Source: Guillardia theta CCMP2712
Lineage: Eukaryota; Cryptophyceae; Pyrenomonadales; Geminigeraceae
Assembly: GCF_000315625.1 (NCBI RefSeq)
Contig: NW_005434622.1
Span: 343,242 to 407,241, forward strand
DNA length: 64,000 nucleotides
Direction: 5' to 3'
Part shown: positions 10,701 through 21,791 of the stretch, in pieces
Numbering within the stretch: position 1 is the first letter of the stretch
Layout of the letters: every line of letters starts with the position of its first letter
Notes under the pieces: generated by a model
The model's input: only the letters and a program-made list of their open reading frames with translations
What the model was told of the DNA's origin: nothing
Databases searched by the model: none
Position numbers and translations under genes: made by a program

Positions 10701-12377
10701 ATGGAGGCCGTGGACGGCAAGATCAACGAAGCCAAGAGCCTCATCGATGAGGTGGAGGCTGGACGTGTCGGGTCAGAGCGCGAGGCTCAGGCCATCGAGC
10801 TCCTCCAAGGCGCCATAGCTGATGGGGTGATAGTGAAGGAGAAGGTGCTGGCCAGCATGCTGGACAAGGGGATCGGAGGGCAGGAGCTGAAGTTGCGGCG
10901 GTTCCCCCGCCATGTCCAGAACCTGATCGTAGCGGAAGAGCCTCTGCTCGTGTTGTGGGAAAAGGGCTTGATCGACCCCCAGATCTGCCTGTGGCTGGAC
11001 AGGATGAGCGAAGTCCTGAAGGTGTACAGGAAGTCACGGGAGATGGAGGTGGAGCTGGAGGGGGTCGGGGAGAGCGAGGGCAAAGTGCTCCTGCGTCGTA
11101 TTGATGAGCTGCAACACAAGGCAGACGAGCAGGTCAACAAGCTGAGGGAGGAGTTGGCACGTGGGGTGAGGCAGGGGTTGCTGAAGAGTCGCCTCCCTCC
11201 CCACCTGCTCGTCCTGCTCAAGGACCACCGCCCTGGAGCGCTCCTGTTCCGAGAGGGGAAGCTCGACCCGACCATGGCCATCTACGAGAGGCACGTGAAG
11301 AAGCTGATGAAGGAGCGGAGGCTGACGGCGGAGCAGCGGTGGCGGGCGAGGAGGATGATGGATCAGCAGAACAGGCTGAATGCAATCAAGGACGCGGACG
11401 AGCGGGACGCGCGCGCGCTGGAGGAGCTGCTCCGCATCCGCGCCAGGATCTACATGGGGCAGATGCAGGCGAGCGAACTTTCGCACACGATGCGCGCGGC
11501 GATCGGGAGGGTGGAGGAGGAGATGGTGGACGGAACCATCTCCGAGGAGATGTTTGACGTCGCTCTGGGCGGCCTCGGCATCTCGCGGGAGCTGATAAAC
11601 CGTCTGAGGAAGAGCACGCTGCGGCACAAGCAGAGGATCGTCCGAAGGGCGGAGGTGGAGTGGGAGGAGTCGCTGGGGCTGCCGGCGGCGCTGCTTCCTG
11701 CCCCTGCTGTTGGGTTGCCGTACCTGGGAGTGGACAGCTCGCCGATGAGGAGGCAGGAGAAGGAGGACACGCTGCTGAGCGAGAGCTTCAAGGGGGAGAT
11801 CGGGATGGAGCTTTCGCTCCCTGCCACAGTGAAATGGATCGAGTTCCTGGAGGGAAATGAAGTCCCTGAAGGCTTCACGCAGTTCCCAGTGCTGGACGAC
11901 GTCCATCCAAAGTGAGGGAGGAGGAGACGGGGGGAGGAGACGGAGGAAGGGAGGCGAGGGAGGGAGGGAGGATGATGAAGTGAAGGGGGAGAAGCTGGGA
12001 GGAAGTGGTTGCTTCTGCTATGTTGGTGTTCGGAGAGCAGCTCTGACGAGCAGCTGCATGGTGGCAGGGGTTCCGCGGGAGATGAGACGGTCCTGGAGGA
12101 GTTCACCGACGACGAAGGGCCCTCGGACGCTGGGATGACGGAGACAGATGTTCATGTGGGTTCTGCTCTTGCTGCCAGAGGGCGACAGGTGACGATCATG
12201 GCAGGATCTGGACGAGGGGCCGTACAAGATGTGATGATGAAGTGTGCCTGTGTTGCTGTCTTCACTGACTTGCGGGGGGCCTGGTGTAGACGACAGAAGG
12301 TGTACGACTCGGACGACGACGACCTGCCGGACAGGCTCCCGAAGAGAGAAAAGAAGAAGAGCAACGCCAAAGGGTAA
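7792..12377 (+). CDS. Long coiled-coil protein with three ~100-residue modules; probably the N-terminal half of a fusion with the next LRR region
   Basis: The ATG at 7792 (MERGNEEDDKDDD) follows stops in frame. Short GT-AG introns (for example 8248-8295 and 8380 to about 8424) join Lys/Glu-rich helical exons up to about 9.6 kb, then a 2.3-kb exon. Residues in that exon show strong heptads (MEVEARRARERAARRER). It also has three modules about 100 residues apart at 10599, 10902 and 11193. Each carries LPxHL, then five to six residues on, a Pro, then LWREG or LFREG and a hydrophobic-Asp-Pro. After GTGAGG at 11912 the frame can be joined to acidic exons (VLEEFTDDEGPSD, VYDSDDDDLPDRL) and a basic KREKKK tail. 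The TAA at 12375-12377 lies in GTAAAG, a good splice donor. Intron 12375-12455 would join it in frame to an 18-nt exon and the LRR gene, so the two are probably one ~2,900-residue protein. I do not recognise the family. Confidence 0.65.
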
Positions 12378-12459
12378 AGCAGCGATCATCTGCACCTTGA
12401 ACGAGAAGCAGCGAGCTTTCTGAACCTTCTTTCTTGTCTCTTTGAACCTTGATAGAGTA

Positions 12460-15400
12460 ATGGTGGACGAAGAGTACGTACCACCTCCCCCCCCCCCCTG
12501 CTGACTTCCTGTCTGCGCAACTTGTCAAAGACAAGCTCTGCAGACGGGCTTGTCGCTGCTTTGCCTCGATGCTTGTGTCTCCTCCTGCTGCGCGCAGTTG
12601 CTTTCATTTCGTCCTCTTGACTTTGGTGAACTTTGAAGGAGACTGCAAGGGAAAGCTAGGTTGGGGATCCCCATCGAGACGAGGCGGCTGATCACGGAGC
12701 GGGTGATAGAAGGAAAAATCAGCCTCAAGATCGACATCAGCGGGCTGGATCTGCCCTACATACCCAAACAGGTCAGGGAGCAGGGAGGGTGTGACGTAGG
12801 AGGGAGAGTGACGCGGCCTGCCAGGTGCTGGACTGCCTGCATGTGGAGCATCTGATAGCAGACCGAAATCTGCTGGACGAGATCGACCCCCTGATGGGCA
12901 GGATGCAGCGGCTCAAGTCACTGAGCCTGTCCTCCAACAGGATCGAGTCCCCCATCCCCGTCAGCCTGTGGGAGCTCAACGTGCTCAAGACCCTCCAGCT
13001 TGACCACAACCAGCTCGACGACATCCCACCTGAGATCGAGCAGCTGTCGAGCCTGACCAAGTTGAGGGTGGACTGCAACAACCTGGAGGCTCTCCCTGAG
13101 ACGCTGGGGCAGCGGACTACCCTCAAGTACCTGTCTGTGGATCAGAACAACCTGTCGGACATCCCGGCCTCCTTCAAGTCGGCCCAGTCCCTGGCCACAT
13201 TCACCTTGTCCAGGAACGCGTTCTCCTTCGTCCCTGAGTGCATCTTCAGCCTTGCCAACCTCAAGGTCCTCCACTTCCACCACAACCGCATCCCCGAGGT
13301 CCCGCAGCTGATCGAGAGGCTGAAGAAGCTGACGGACATCAACTTCGGGGCCAACCTCCTCACTGAGATCCCTCCGGCACTCAGCCGGCTCGTCAGCCTG
13401 GAGAAGGTTGACTTCTCCAAGAACGAGATCAAGAAGCTGCAGCCGGGGGTCAGGAAGCTGACGAGACTCAAGACTCTCTCCCTCTCCCACAACCTCTTCC
13501 TCGAGCTCCCCGAGGAGCTCTCCTCCTGCGTCCTCCTCCAGAAGCTCTCCATCAACGCCAACAGGATCCAGTTTCTCCCTGTCGACATCACGAGGCTCGC
13601 CCAGCTTCAGATCCTTGACCTTCGCGACAACGTCTTCACCGCGCTGGCGCCGCAGCTAGGGAGGCTGAGCAGCATCGTCGAGCTCCGCGTGGAGGGCAAC
13701 GACGTCAAGACTCCTCCTGCCTACATCTGCGACTTAGGGACGAAGGCGATGCTGAGGTACCTGGACAGGGTAGACGCGGCGATCTTGACGGGGAGCCTGG
13801 ACCTGACGAACCTCTCGGTTCCTCCTGACCGCGTCCTGGTTCAGAAGGGATACACCAAGGGCAGGAAGACGGTCAAGGACAAGTTCAAGGTCGTGCCAGA
13901 GGTTCCTGTCTTCCTCAGGACGTTCGAGTTCCCCCATGGAGACTGGACGGGGATGGGGGAGATGAGGAGGGAGAGCCTGAGAGCTCTGAACCTTGCCAAC
14001 AACGGGATCAAGTCACTGCTCGGCTTCGAGCTCTCGGGTGACGCCAGTCAGTGCCTCGTTCCCCATGCTCTCCACCTCGGTCGCGTCCCCGACTGGGCAT
14101 GGCAGCTTGACCCGCTCTCGCAGCTGCAAGAGCTGCGGCTGGAGGGCAACCGGCTGACTTGTCTGCCACCCGAAGTTCACTTCCTAACCTCCCTCACCTA
14201 CCTCGACCTCTCCAACAACGCCATCGAGGAGCTGGACGGGGAGTCGCTGGGGAGGCTCACCAACCTGACGCACCTTAGCCTGAGGAACAACCCCAAGGTC
14301 AGGAGGATCCCGGACGAAGTCGGACTGTTCTCGAAGCTCTCCTTTCTCGACGTCATGAACTGCGTCCTCTGGTCTCCCCCTCCTGCCATCGTCCAACGAG
14401 GCTGCCGGCCCATCGTGGAGTACCTTGGGAAGCTCTACCATGCTAGGAGGGAGTTCGTGCTGGATGTGCGCGGCAGCAACTTGCTGTCCGTGCCTCTCGA
14501 CATCTCGGAGAAGGGCATGATCACAGATCTTTGCCTGTCCTCCAACCATCTCACTGTCCTCCCCCCGGCCATGAGCAACATGACAGGGCTGACGAGGTTG
14601 CGGGTCGACCACAACTACCTCGGCCTGCTCCCCGACTCCCTCACCTCCCTCACCTCCCTGACGGAGCTGGGGGCCAATTTCAACCTCCTGCGACATGTCC
14701 TCCAGACTCCCGACAAGATCCTCTCCTTCCCGAAGCTGCGCGTCTGCGAGCTCTGCAACAACCTGATCCGAAGCATCCCGGTCGCCCTGTGCAGACTGTT
14801 GGACATGGAGAGGCTGGACTTGAGCTCGAACTCTCTGACGACGGTGCCGTTGGAGCTCTGCAGGCTGACGAATCTGCGGCGTCTGAACCTGAAGAAGAAC
14901 ATCCTGCGGTCCCCGCTCTTCGACCTCACCCTTACAGACGATATTGGAGTTCTCCTTGAGTTCCTGCGCACCTGCCTGAACGCTAGGGGGGAGGAGGAGG
15001 AGGGGCTGGTCGGCACTCGATGGCTGGATCTCTCCCACCGACCGTATAAGCTGCTGCCCAAGGAGGTTCTGAGCATAACAGCGCTGACGGCGCTCAAGCT
15101 GAAAGGGATGGGGATGGAGATGCTGAGCGAAGGCGTCTCGGCACTGCGGGAGCTGGTGCTGGTTGACCTGAGCAGCAACTTCCTGCTGGGCCTCCCGGAC
15201 TCGTTCGCTGCTCTGACTCGCCTGCGGCAGCTCGACCTCTCGCACAACTTCTTCAAGCGGATGCCCTACAGCCTCGGGTCCCTCTCCCTCCTCCAGTCCC
15301 TCCACATGCGGAACAACCAGCTCACTGTCATCTTTCCGGACGTGCGAGACTTGACGGCCCTGGCGGAGCTTGACTTGAGCTGCAACTGTCTGCGGCAGAT

Positions 15401-17780
15401 CAGCGGGCTGGTCACTTGCTTGACCAATCTCGAGACTCTGGACCTCTCGAACAACCTCATCAACTTCGTCCCTCCCTCCATGTGCTCCCTGACCAACGTC
15501 AGGAGGCTCTCCCTGCGCAACAACTACATCACCGAGCTTCCTTGCGAGCTCCATGAGCTGGCGCGAGGGAGGATCGTGACGCTCGACGTAGAGGACAACG
15601 GGCTCCGCAGCCCTCCCCCGGAGATTCAACGGCAGGGCCTCTTCTCCATGCTCGAGTACCTCTTCAGGCTCCACCAGGCGCAGCAGACTGCAGTGCTAGA
15701 CCTCAGCGACCTCAACATCACCTACGTCTCGGCTGACGTCATGCAGTTTGCGGGCACGGGGACCCTGCGGAACGGGCTCAAGTCGCTGCTGCTGGATGGG
15801 AACAGCATCGCCTCCCTCCCGACCTACCTGAGGGGCCTGACCAGCCTCACCCACCTCAGCCTTCAGGGCTGCAACATCTCTCGCCTGCCCTACTGGCTCG
15901 GGGATCTCCAGCTCCTCCTGCGCCTCGACCTTGCGGGCAACGACATCGTCTCCCCTCCCCCCGAGATCCTCAGCCGAGGGGTCAGCGCCATCGTGCGGTA
16001 CATGCGGGAGATGGACAGCGCGTGGTGGACGCGGGAGCTGGACATCAGCGGTCAGAGGTTCAGCGCCGTCCCCCTTGAAGTCTGCGAGATCGACTCGCTG
16101 ACCTCCCTCTCTCTCCACTCACAGAGCTTCAGCTTCATCCCTGAGGAGATCGGCAGGCTTACGTCCTTGACCTTCCTCAACCTGCAGCACTGCTCCCTCG
16201 TCGAGCTCCCCGCGGGTGTCGGGCTGCTCCTCAACCTGAAGCAGCTCATCCTCAACAACAACAGGCTCCTCCTCCTCCCCCAGGAGATCGGCAGCTGCAC
16301 CAGCCTGACGCACCTCCGGCTGCACGAGAACCTCCTCGAGGAAGTTCCCAAGGCCATCGGGCGCCTGACGCTGATGCAAGACCTCCGGCTCTTCAACAAC
16401 AACATCCTCCAGCTCCCCGTCGAGCTGGGCTTCATGAAGTACCTCCCCTCCTTCCGCATCTCCTCCAACCAGCTCGCCTCTCTGCCCATCGGCATCGGAG
16501 GCCTCGAGTCGCTGACCGACCTTCTCCTCTCTGACAACTTCCTGGAGTTCCTCCCTCCGCAGATCGGACTCCTCACCAGCATTACCCGCCTCCGCGCCTC
16601 CTCCAACCGCCTGCAGGAGCTGCCAGCAGAGCTCGGGAACCTGAGCAGCATGACGGAGCTCGGGGTCTCCAACAACCAGCTCACCCAGCTGCCTCCTATC
16701 GGGCATCTCACCGCCCTCCGAACCCTCGTCGTCGCCAACAACCCGCTCCTGTTCCCTCCCGACGCCGTCGTGAGGAAGGGAACGCTGGCCGTCATCAACT
16801 ACCTCAAGGTCTTTCACGACGCCGGAGGGGCCCCGATGGAGCTGGTGGAGAGGGGGGAAGAGAGCGTCTCGTCCTTCCACGCGCTAGTGGAGGAGGGAGT
16901 GGCGACCGGGAGCCTCTCGCTGCGCGCGAAGCTCCTGCTCGAGGTGCCCGACATGCTCGCGGAGCACCTGCCAAGGATGGAGCACGTGAACCTGGAGAGC
17001 AACAGGATCTCCGAGCTGCCGCCCCAGCTGCTGGCCAGCATGACCAACCTGCGCACCCTCAACGTCTCCTACAACCAGATCGGCCGCATCAGCGACAACG
17101 TCTCCCTCCTCACCCGCCTGGAGCTCCTGGACGCGAGGTACAACATGCTGACATCCTTCCCGCCCTCCCTCGCGCACCTCAGCCTCCTCAAGCTCTTCCT
17201 GAACAGCAACGAGCTCCGCAGCCTCCCGGCCTGCATCAGCTCCCTCCACTCCCTCCTCCTCTTCTCCGCAGCCAACAACACCATCAGGGACATCGCCGGC
17301 TCAGCCTTCCGCGGGCTGACGAGGCTGGAGGAGCTGTACCTGCAGCAGAACGATCTGCGCGAGCTGCCCGACATGTTCCATGACCTGGTGGCCCTTAGGG
17401 TACTGGACGTCAGCTTCAACCATCTCTTCTCCCTCCCCGCCAGCATCGCCAAGGCTTCCCGCCTCTCCTACCTCTCCCTCGCTTACAACGACCTCGAGAC
17501 CTCCTCCCTCGTCTTCGACGTCCTGGACAAGCTGGAGCACGTGAACCTGACCTCCAACAGGCTCTTGGGCATACCGCACACGTTTGTCCACCTGAAGCTG
17601 CTCTCCTCCCTCCTCCTTGACGGGAACTTGTTCGAGCTGGACGCGGCGAGCAGGTCCCTGAAGACGTGGGAGACGACGCAGAGGTGGCTGAAGATGAACC
17701 ATGCGGTGTGGGCTAAGGCGAACGCTGAGCAGCAGACAAGCTTCCTGCTGAGGAGGGAGAGGAGGGAGAAGAGGAACTGA
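12460..17780 (+). CDS. Giant leucine-rich-repeat protein with six repeat blocks
   Basis: Exons 12460-12473 (MVDEE), 12660-12771 (IPIETRRLITERV, ISGLDLPYIPKQ) and 12825-17780 join in frame. If this is a separate gene it encodes 1,693 residues. It may instead continue the upstream coiled-coil gene through an 18-nt exon at 12456-12473. Nearly the whole length is LRRs of the plant intracellular/SHOC2 type (LxxLxLxxNxLxxLPxxI, 23 residues). The LRRs come in blocks closed by a punctuating motif PPPxxxxxGxxxxxxYL followed by a new strand LDLSxxxLxxVP. Clear copies: PPAYICDLGTKAMLRYL, PPPAIVQRGCRPIVEYL, PPPEIQRQGLFSMLEYL, PPPEILSRGVSAIVRYM and PPDAVVRKGTLAVINYL; a degenerate one sits at about 14.92 kb. 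No kinase, Roc or transmembrane segment is visible. Expected role: protein-binding scaffold. Confidence 0.85.
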
Positions 17781-17961
17781 AGAGAGGAAGGAGGAGAGAA
17801 AGGGTGAGGATGAAAGGAAACAGATGGGTGAAGGAGCAAGGAAGGAAGGAGCGGAGAATGGTCGGGGGGTTGTTTTTAGGCGAGTCGTAGCGTGTATTTT
17901 AGTCTGGAAGTTTTCTCATTACATCAGAAATGTCTGTTGGCTTCGCCATGAGCAGCAGCTG

Positions 17962-18025
17962 CTCCTCCTCCTCCTCCTCCTCCTCCTCCTCCTCCTCCTC
18001 CTCCTCCTCCTCCTCCTCCTCCTCC
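17962..18025. repeat. (CTC)~21 microsatellite
   Basis: Nearly perfect CTC tract just beyond the stop codon of IWS1 (-), so probably GAG repeats in its 3' UTR. The 248-bp gap 17781-18028 between the convergent genes holds little else. Confidence 0.9.
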
Positions 18026-18028
18026 CCT

Positions 18029-21000
18029 TCACTTCTTCTTCTTCGCCTCCTTCTCTGCCCACCCGATGGACGTGATCTTGGAAGCGACGCCTGAAGGAGA
18101 GTGAGCACGAAAAGGCAGAGAGAGAGGAGCGACAAGAAGGAGAGGGAAGGCACCGGAGCACGAGGAGAGAAAGTGGCAGTGCGAAGTGAGGAGGGGGAGG
18201 CGAGAAAGGACAAAGCAAAGTGGGAAGGAAAGATGGGAAGGGGCAGGCAAGGGAGCAAGAAGGATGCAGGAGGAGGAAGGGAGAGGAAGTTCCAGGCACC
18301 TCCGACGTGCATGCGGTTCAGCTCTGGGGCGTCTGCTCGCTCGTTGCGACTGTAAGGCGAGTCAGCTAACGTTCGAGAGCAAGAGAAGGGGAAGAACGGG
18401 ATGGAGGAGAGGGAGGGAGGAGAAGAGTAGAGAGGGAGGGTGGGAGATTGAGATGGGGAGATGCACGGGTAGACGAAGAGAGAGAGAGGGAGAGGGAACA
18501 GGGAGGGGGAGGGAGGGAGGGAGGGAGGGAAGGAGGGAGGGAGGGAGGGAAAGGCAGGCAGGCAGGCTCACCCAGCTTTGTCGCCCCTCTTGTGTTCGAT
18601 ACCGACCTGCAACGTGTCATTCCCAGCTACTGCAGCAGAGAAAAAGGAGTAGAACCTTGATGAGACGATCGCGCAATTCACGATTCCTCTCCTTGGAGCT
18701 CTCAAGCCTCTCCTCCACATCGATCTTGCTCTCGGGCGCCTGATTGGATGCTCACGATCCCATCGAGCTCTTCTCTTCCTCCTTCCCCCTCCTCTGTTCT
18801 GCTCTGCTCTGCTCTGCTGCTCTGCTCTAGGCCAACGCCGCCAACTCACCATAGTGAAGTCAAAGAGCATGGGACGAGGAACAGAAGCGCCGTAGCTGAC
18901 AGGCGTCAGCCCTGAGAAAAGGAGGAGGAGGAGGGGAGCACCGGAAGCCGTATTCTCCCTTCGCCGCCTTCTCTCCCTTCGCGTTGATGTTGGCTGGCAT
19001 CTTTTCCCACTCCCTGCTCCTCAGTCAGCTTCCCTCTACTCGTACCTCCCCCTCCTTCCAACTCCCAATCTCCCCTCACCATCCCATCTTTGTCCTCCCC
19101 CTCCTTCCCTTTTCCTTGCTCTCCCCTTCTCTCTCCTCCCTCCTCCCTCCTCCCTCCTCCCTCCTCCTTCCCCTCTCACCTGTTCGCCTTGGGGATGTGA
19201 GGCATAACGTGCGGCTCGTCGTCCTCGTCCTGCTGGTCTGCCGTGTGCTTGTAGCTGGGCGACTCGTCAGCTCCACCCGACCCCGCGCGAGAGAGGAGCG
19301 TCACCCTTCTGCCTTCTTGTAGACCAGGCGCGACCACTTGGCTCTCACCTTCAAGTTCAAGTCAACTCTATCTCGGACCCTCCTCCTCCTCTTCCTCCTC
19401 CTCCTTGATCTTCCACTTCCTCTTCCTCTTCCTCTTCCTCTTCCTCTTCCTCTTCCTCTTCCTTCTTCTTCTCCTCCTCCCCTCTCCCTCTTACTCCCCT
19501 CCTCTTAGCAATCCTCCCAACCTTCCTTCCTGATCCTTGAATCCTCCTCCTCCTCCTCACCTTCTGCGCTAGTCTGCACGCTTCGCAAGACATGTCATCC
19601 TTAAACGCGTTGGTGATGAAGCGGACGGAGCGCGCGATCTCACTGTCAAGCAGCTGTTGACAGCACTTCAGAGCAGGAACATAACCTCCCGAGCTCACAA
19701 ATTGCATGTTGTCAGTAGTGAACATCTTGCCGTCCGTTCCTGTCCTGCCAGACTCCAGCGGGAGCTTCAACAACAGCTGGCAGACCTGGACCAGGAGCAG
19801 TCAGCCCAGCACCTCCAGCACCTCCAGCTGCCACCTCAGCCAGCAGCTTCTTGTTCGGCAAGCTGGAAGCGCGGTCCTTGAAGGAGCCGTCCTTGAGCGG
19901 GTCCAGCCACAGCTTCATGCTCTTGAGGATCTGAGAACGCAGAGTCAAGCGAAGGTCAAGCAGGTGCAGAGGTCTTACGCCGAGCTCGATGTACATCTGC
20001 TGCTTGCGGCTCTTGGAGATTTCCTCCACGAGCTTGGGAAGCAACTCCATCTTCTTCATTGCCGTCTGCCTCCTCTTGTACGCTTCCTGCATTCACGGCG
20101 ATCGTCAGATGCCAACATGCCACCGTAGTCCCACAATCGCACCATGTCATCGAGCGCAGCGTTCTTGAGGTCGTTGATGAACTTCTTCATCTGCTCCTTC
20201 TCCTTCTCCATCAGCTCCTTCTGGTCGCGTTTGCCAAGACGCTTGCCCTTCAACTTTGAGCTCGTGACTGCCTCGCCCGTCTCGGTATCGACGACGTCCC
20301 CTCTGTTGATCGCGTCCTCCTCGTCATCATCGCTGTCCTGGTAAGTGGGGGGCTCGTCTGGAGCATTGTCGCCACTGTCCTCGTCCGACTTGTCCCTCCT
20401 GGTCCTCTTGTGCTTTCCTTGGCCAGAGCTCTTGTGCGATTTGCGTTTCGTTCCCTCCCCGTCATCGCCGGAATCAGAATGGTCGCTGTGGAGGAGAGCA
20501 GCGTGAGTGCTGGGATGACAGAGAGATGCGAGAGTACCTGTCAGAGCTCTTCCTCTTTGACTTCTTCGTTGGCTTCTTCTGTTACAACACATTACAACGA
20601 AAAGCAAATCCAACTCCGCCCCCACCCTCGATTCAAAGTCGTCGTCATCGTCATCGTCGTCGTCGTTCTCTCCAAACACTTGTGCCTCATCTAGTTTCTC
20701 GTCTTCATTATCCTTGTCCTCTTCCTTGTCGCTTTCCTCCACGTCCTTCTTCTCAGCCCTGTCCTGCTCTTCCTGGTCACTGCCGTCGCTCTGCCTCGAT
20801 CGTGTTTCTTCCTGTGGCTAGTTGGTCAGTGTTCAGTCAAGCCATCAAATCCTAAGTATGCTGTTTCCCATCAACTCATTCACACTGGTAGAAAGAAGCT
20901 TTCTCCTCCGAGCCAGCACAACATTTGCCCGCGTTTCATCTCCAAGAAACCCACGCACGTGTCCGTGCAACAGCCAAGACTGAACAAAGTGCTCTCCCAC

Positions 21001-21140
21001 ATGTCACTGCGTGCCTTGCCCATAAAGATCTCCCTCCTCTCACTTCTTCCCTTGCTCTCTCTCGCTCTCGCTCTCGCTCTCTCCCTTGCTCCCTCCCCCC
21101 ATCCTCTCCCATCCTTTACCTGATCGCTCCCGTCCGACAT
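18029..21140 (-). CDS. IWS1: IWS1/Spn1 transcription elongation factor
   Basis: Start ATG at 21140 (MSDGSDQ), then a GT-AG intron and a very acidic N-terminal region (DEAQVFGEN followed by nine Asp; basic patches KRKSHKSS). The middle is the TFIIS N-terminal-like (TND) fold: KLVEEISKSRKQQ, LKSMKLWLDPLKDGSF, LLDSEIARSVRFI and KWSRLVYKK, which matches the LxxxWSR signature of IWS1. The C-terminal exons read ASVPRPMLFDFTM, APESKIDVEERLESS and GVASKITSIGWAEK, ending KKKK at 18029. IWS1 bridges Spt6 and elongating RNA polymerase II and links transcription to mRNA export and histone modification in the nucleus. Several introns contain simple repeats (GGGA at about 18.5 kb, AGGAAG at about 19.45 kb). 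A GC-rich island starts 75 bp upstream of the ATG. Exact borders of two internal introns were not fixed. Confidence 0.85.
18484..18560. repeat. (GGGA)n-rich microsatellite in IWS1 intron
   Basis: Runs of GAGGGAGG units followed by GGCA repeats, within the IWS1 intron between the last two C-terminal exon groups. Confidence 0.85.
19424..19463. repeat. (CTTCCT)n microsatellite in IWS1 intron
   Basis: About seven CTTCCT units in a pyrimidine-rich 200-bp intron of IWS1; on the gene strand this is AGGAAG. Confidence 0.9.
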
Positions 21141-21214
21141 GCTTCGCCGGCCGAGGTACGGGTTGGTTTACGCAAGTATATCAGCCGAGCCCCCCTCGCT
21201 TCATGATGACCACC

Positions 21215-21297
21215 GTGACTGGCATTGTTTTGCCTCACTGTCAGTAGTCCGGGCCGGGCGGCCCGGCCCCGGACTAGGCATGAGGCAAAACAGTCAC
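21215..21297. repeat. 83-bp foldback element at the edge of GC island 3
   Basis: The outer arms read GTGACTG-GCATT-GTTTTGCCTCA on the left and TGAGGCAAAACAGTCAC on the right. They are inverted except for a short GGCATT-type insert in the left arm. The inner hairpin is TAGTCCGGGCCGGGC (21245-21259) against GCCCGGCCCCGGACTA (21261-21276), with one extra base. It looks like a small foldback or MITE-like structure, but no target-site duplication is clear. Confidence 0.6.
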
Positions 21298-21780
21298 CCC
21301 GGCCGACGGGCCCAGCCGCTCAGTCACGGGCCCGGCCCAGTGACGGCGCCCTGGCAGAGTCCGGGCCGCGGGGGGCGGGGGGCGGAATGATCGGATCATA
21401 CTCCGAGGCACAGTCACCGCCGGTGACGGGCGCCCGGGGCGGCGCCGGGCGCCCGTCACGGCCCAGTGCCACGGTCCCCGGGCAACCTGCCAGTGCGGTC
21501 CGGGTCCGGGCGCCCGGCGGCGGCGCGCAGCGCCCGGCCCGGTGCCCCCCGGCCCGGTGCCCCCCGGCCCGGGCCCGGCCGATCCGAGCTCCGGGCGGCC
21601 GATCGCCGAGCCGCTTCAGAGTCACAGGCTGGCCGGGCAGTCCGAGTCACTGGGGTCCGACTCCGACCGACACTACTACTGATTGGACTAGTCACGGTGA
21701 CTGCCGAAGTGTACTGCCGTCGTTACAATTACTATCAAAGCTCCGTATCTAGTCACAGGATCGGGTACATGATACCGTTC
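21298..21780. repeat. GC-rich palindromic island 3
   Basis: Continues the foldback with words CAGTCACCGCCGGTGACGG (self-complementary), GGGCGCCCGG, a duplicated CCCGGTGCCC and CTCCGAGGCA. It is upstream of IWS1 and downstream of the FKBP-like gene. Apparent ORFs on both strands are compositional. Confidence 0.7.
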
Positions 21781-21791
21781 TGAACTTGCCG

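Noticed and set aside
14184-15674. 496-codon minus-strand ORF opposite the LRR exon
   Set aside because: A shadow of repetitive LRR codons. The + strand has a clear periodic LRR consensus.
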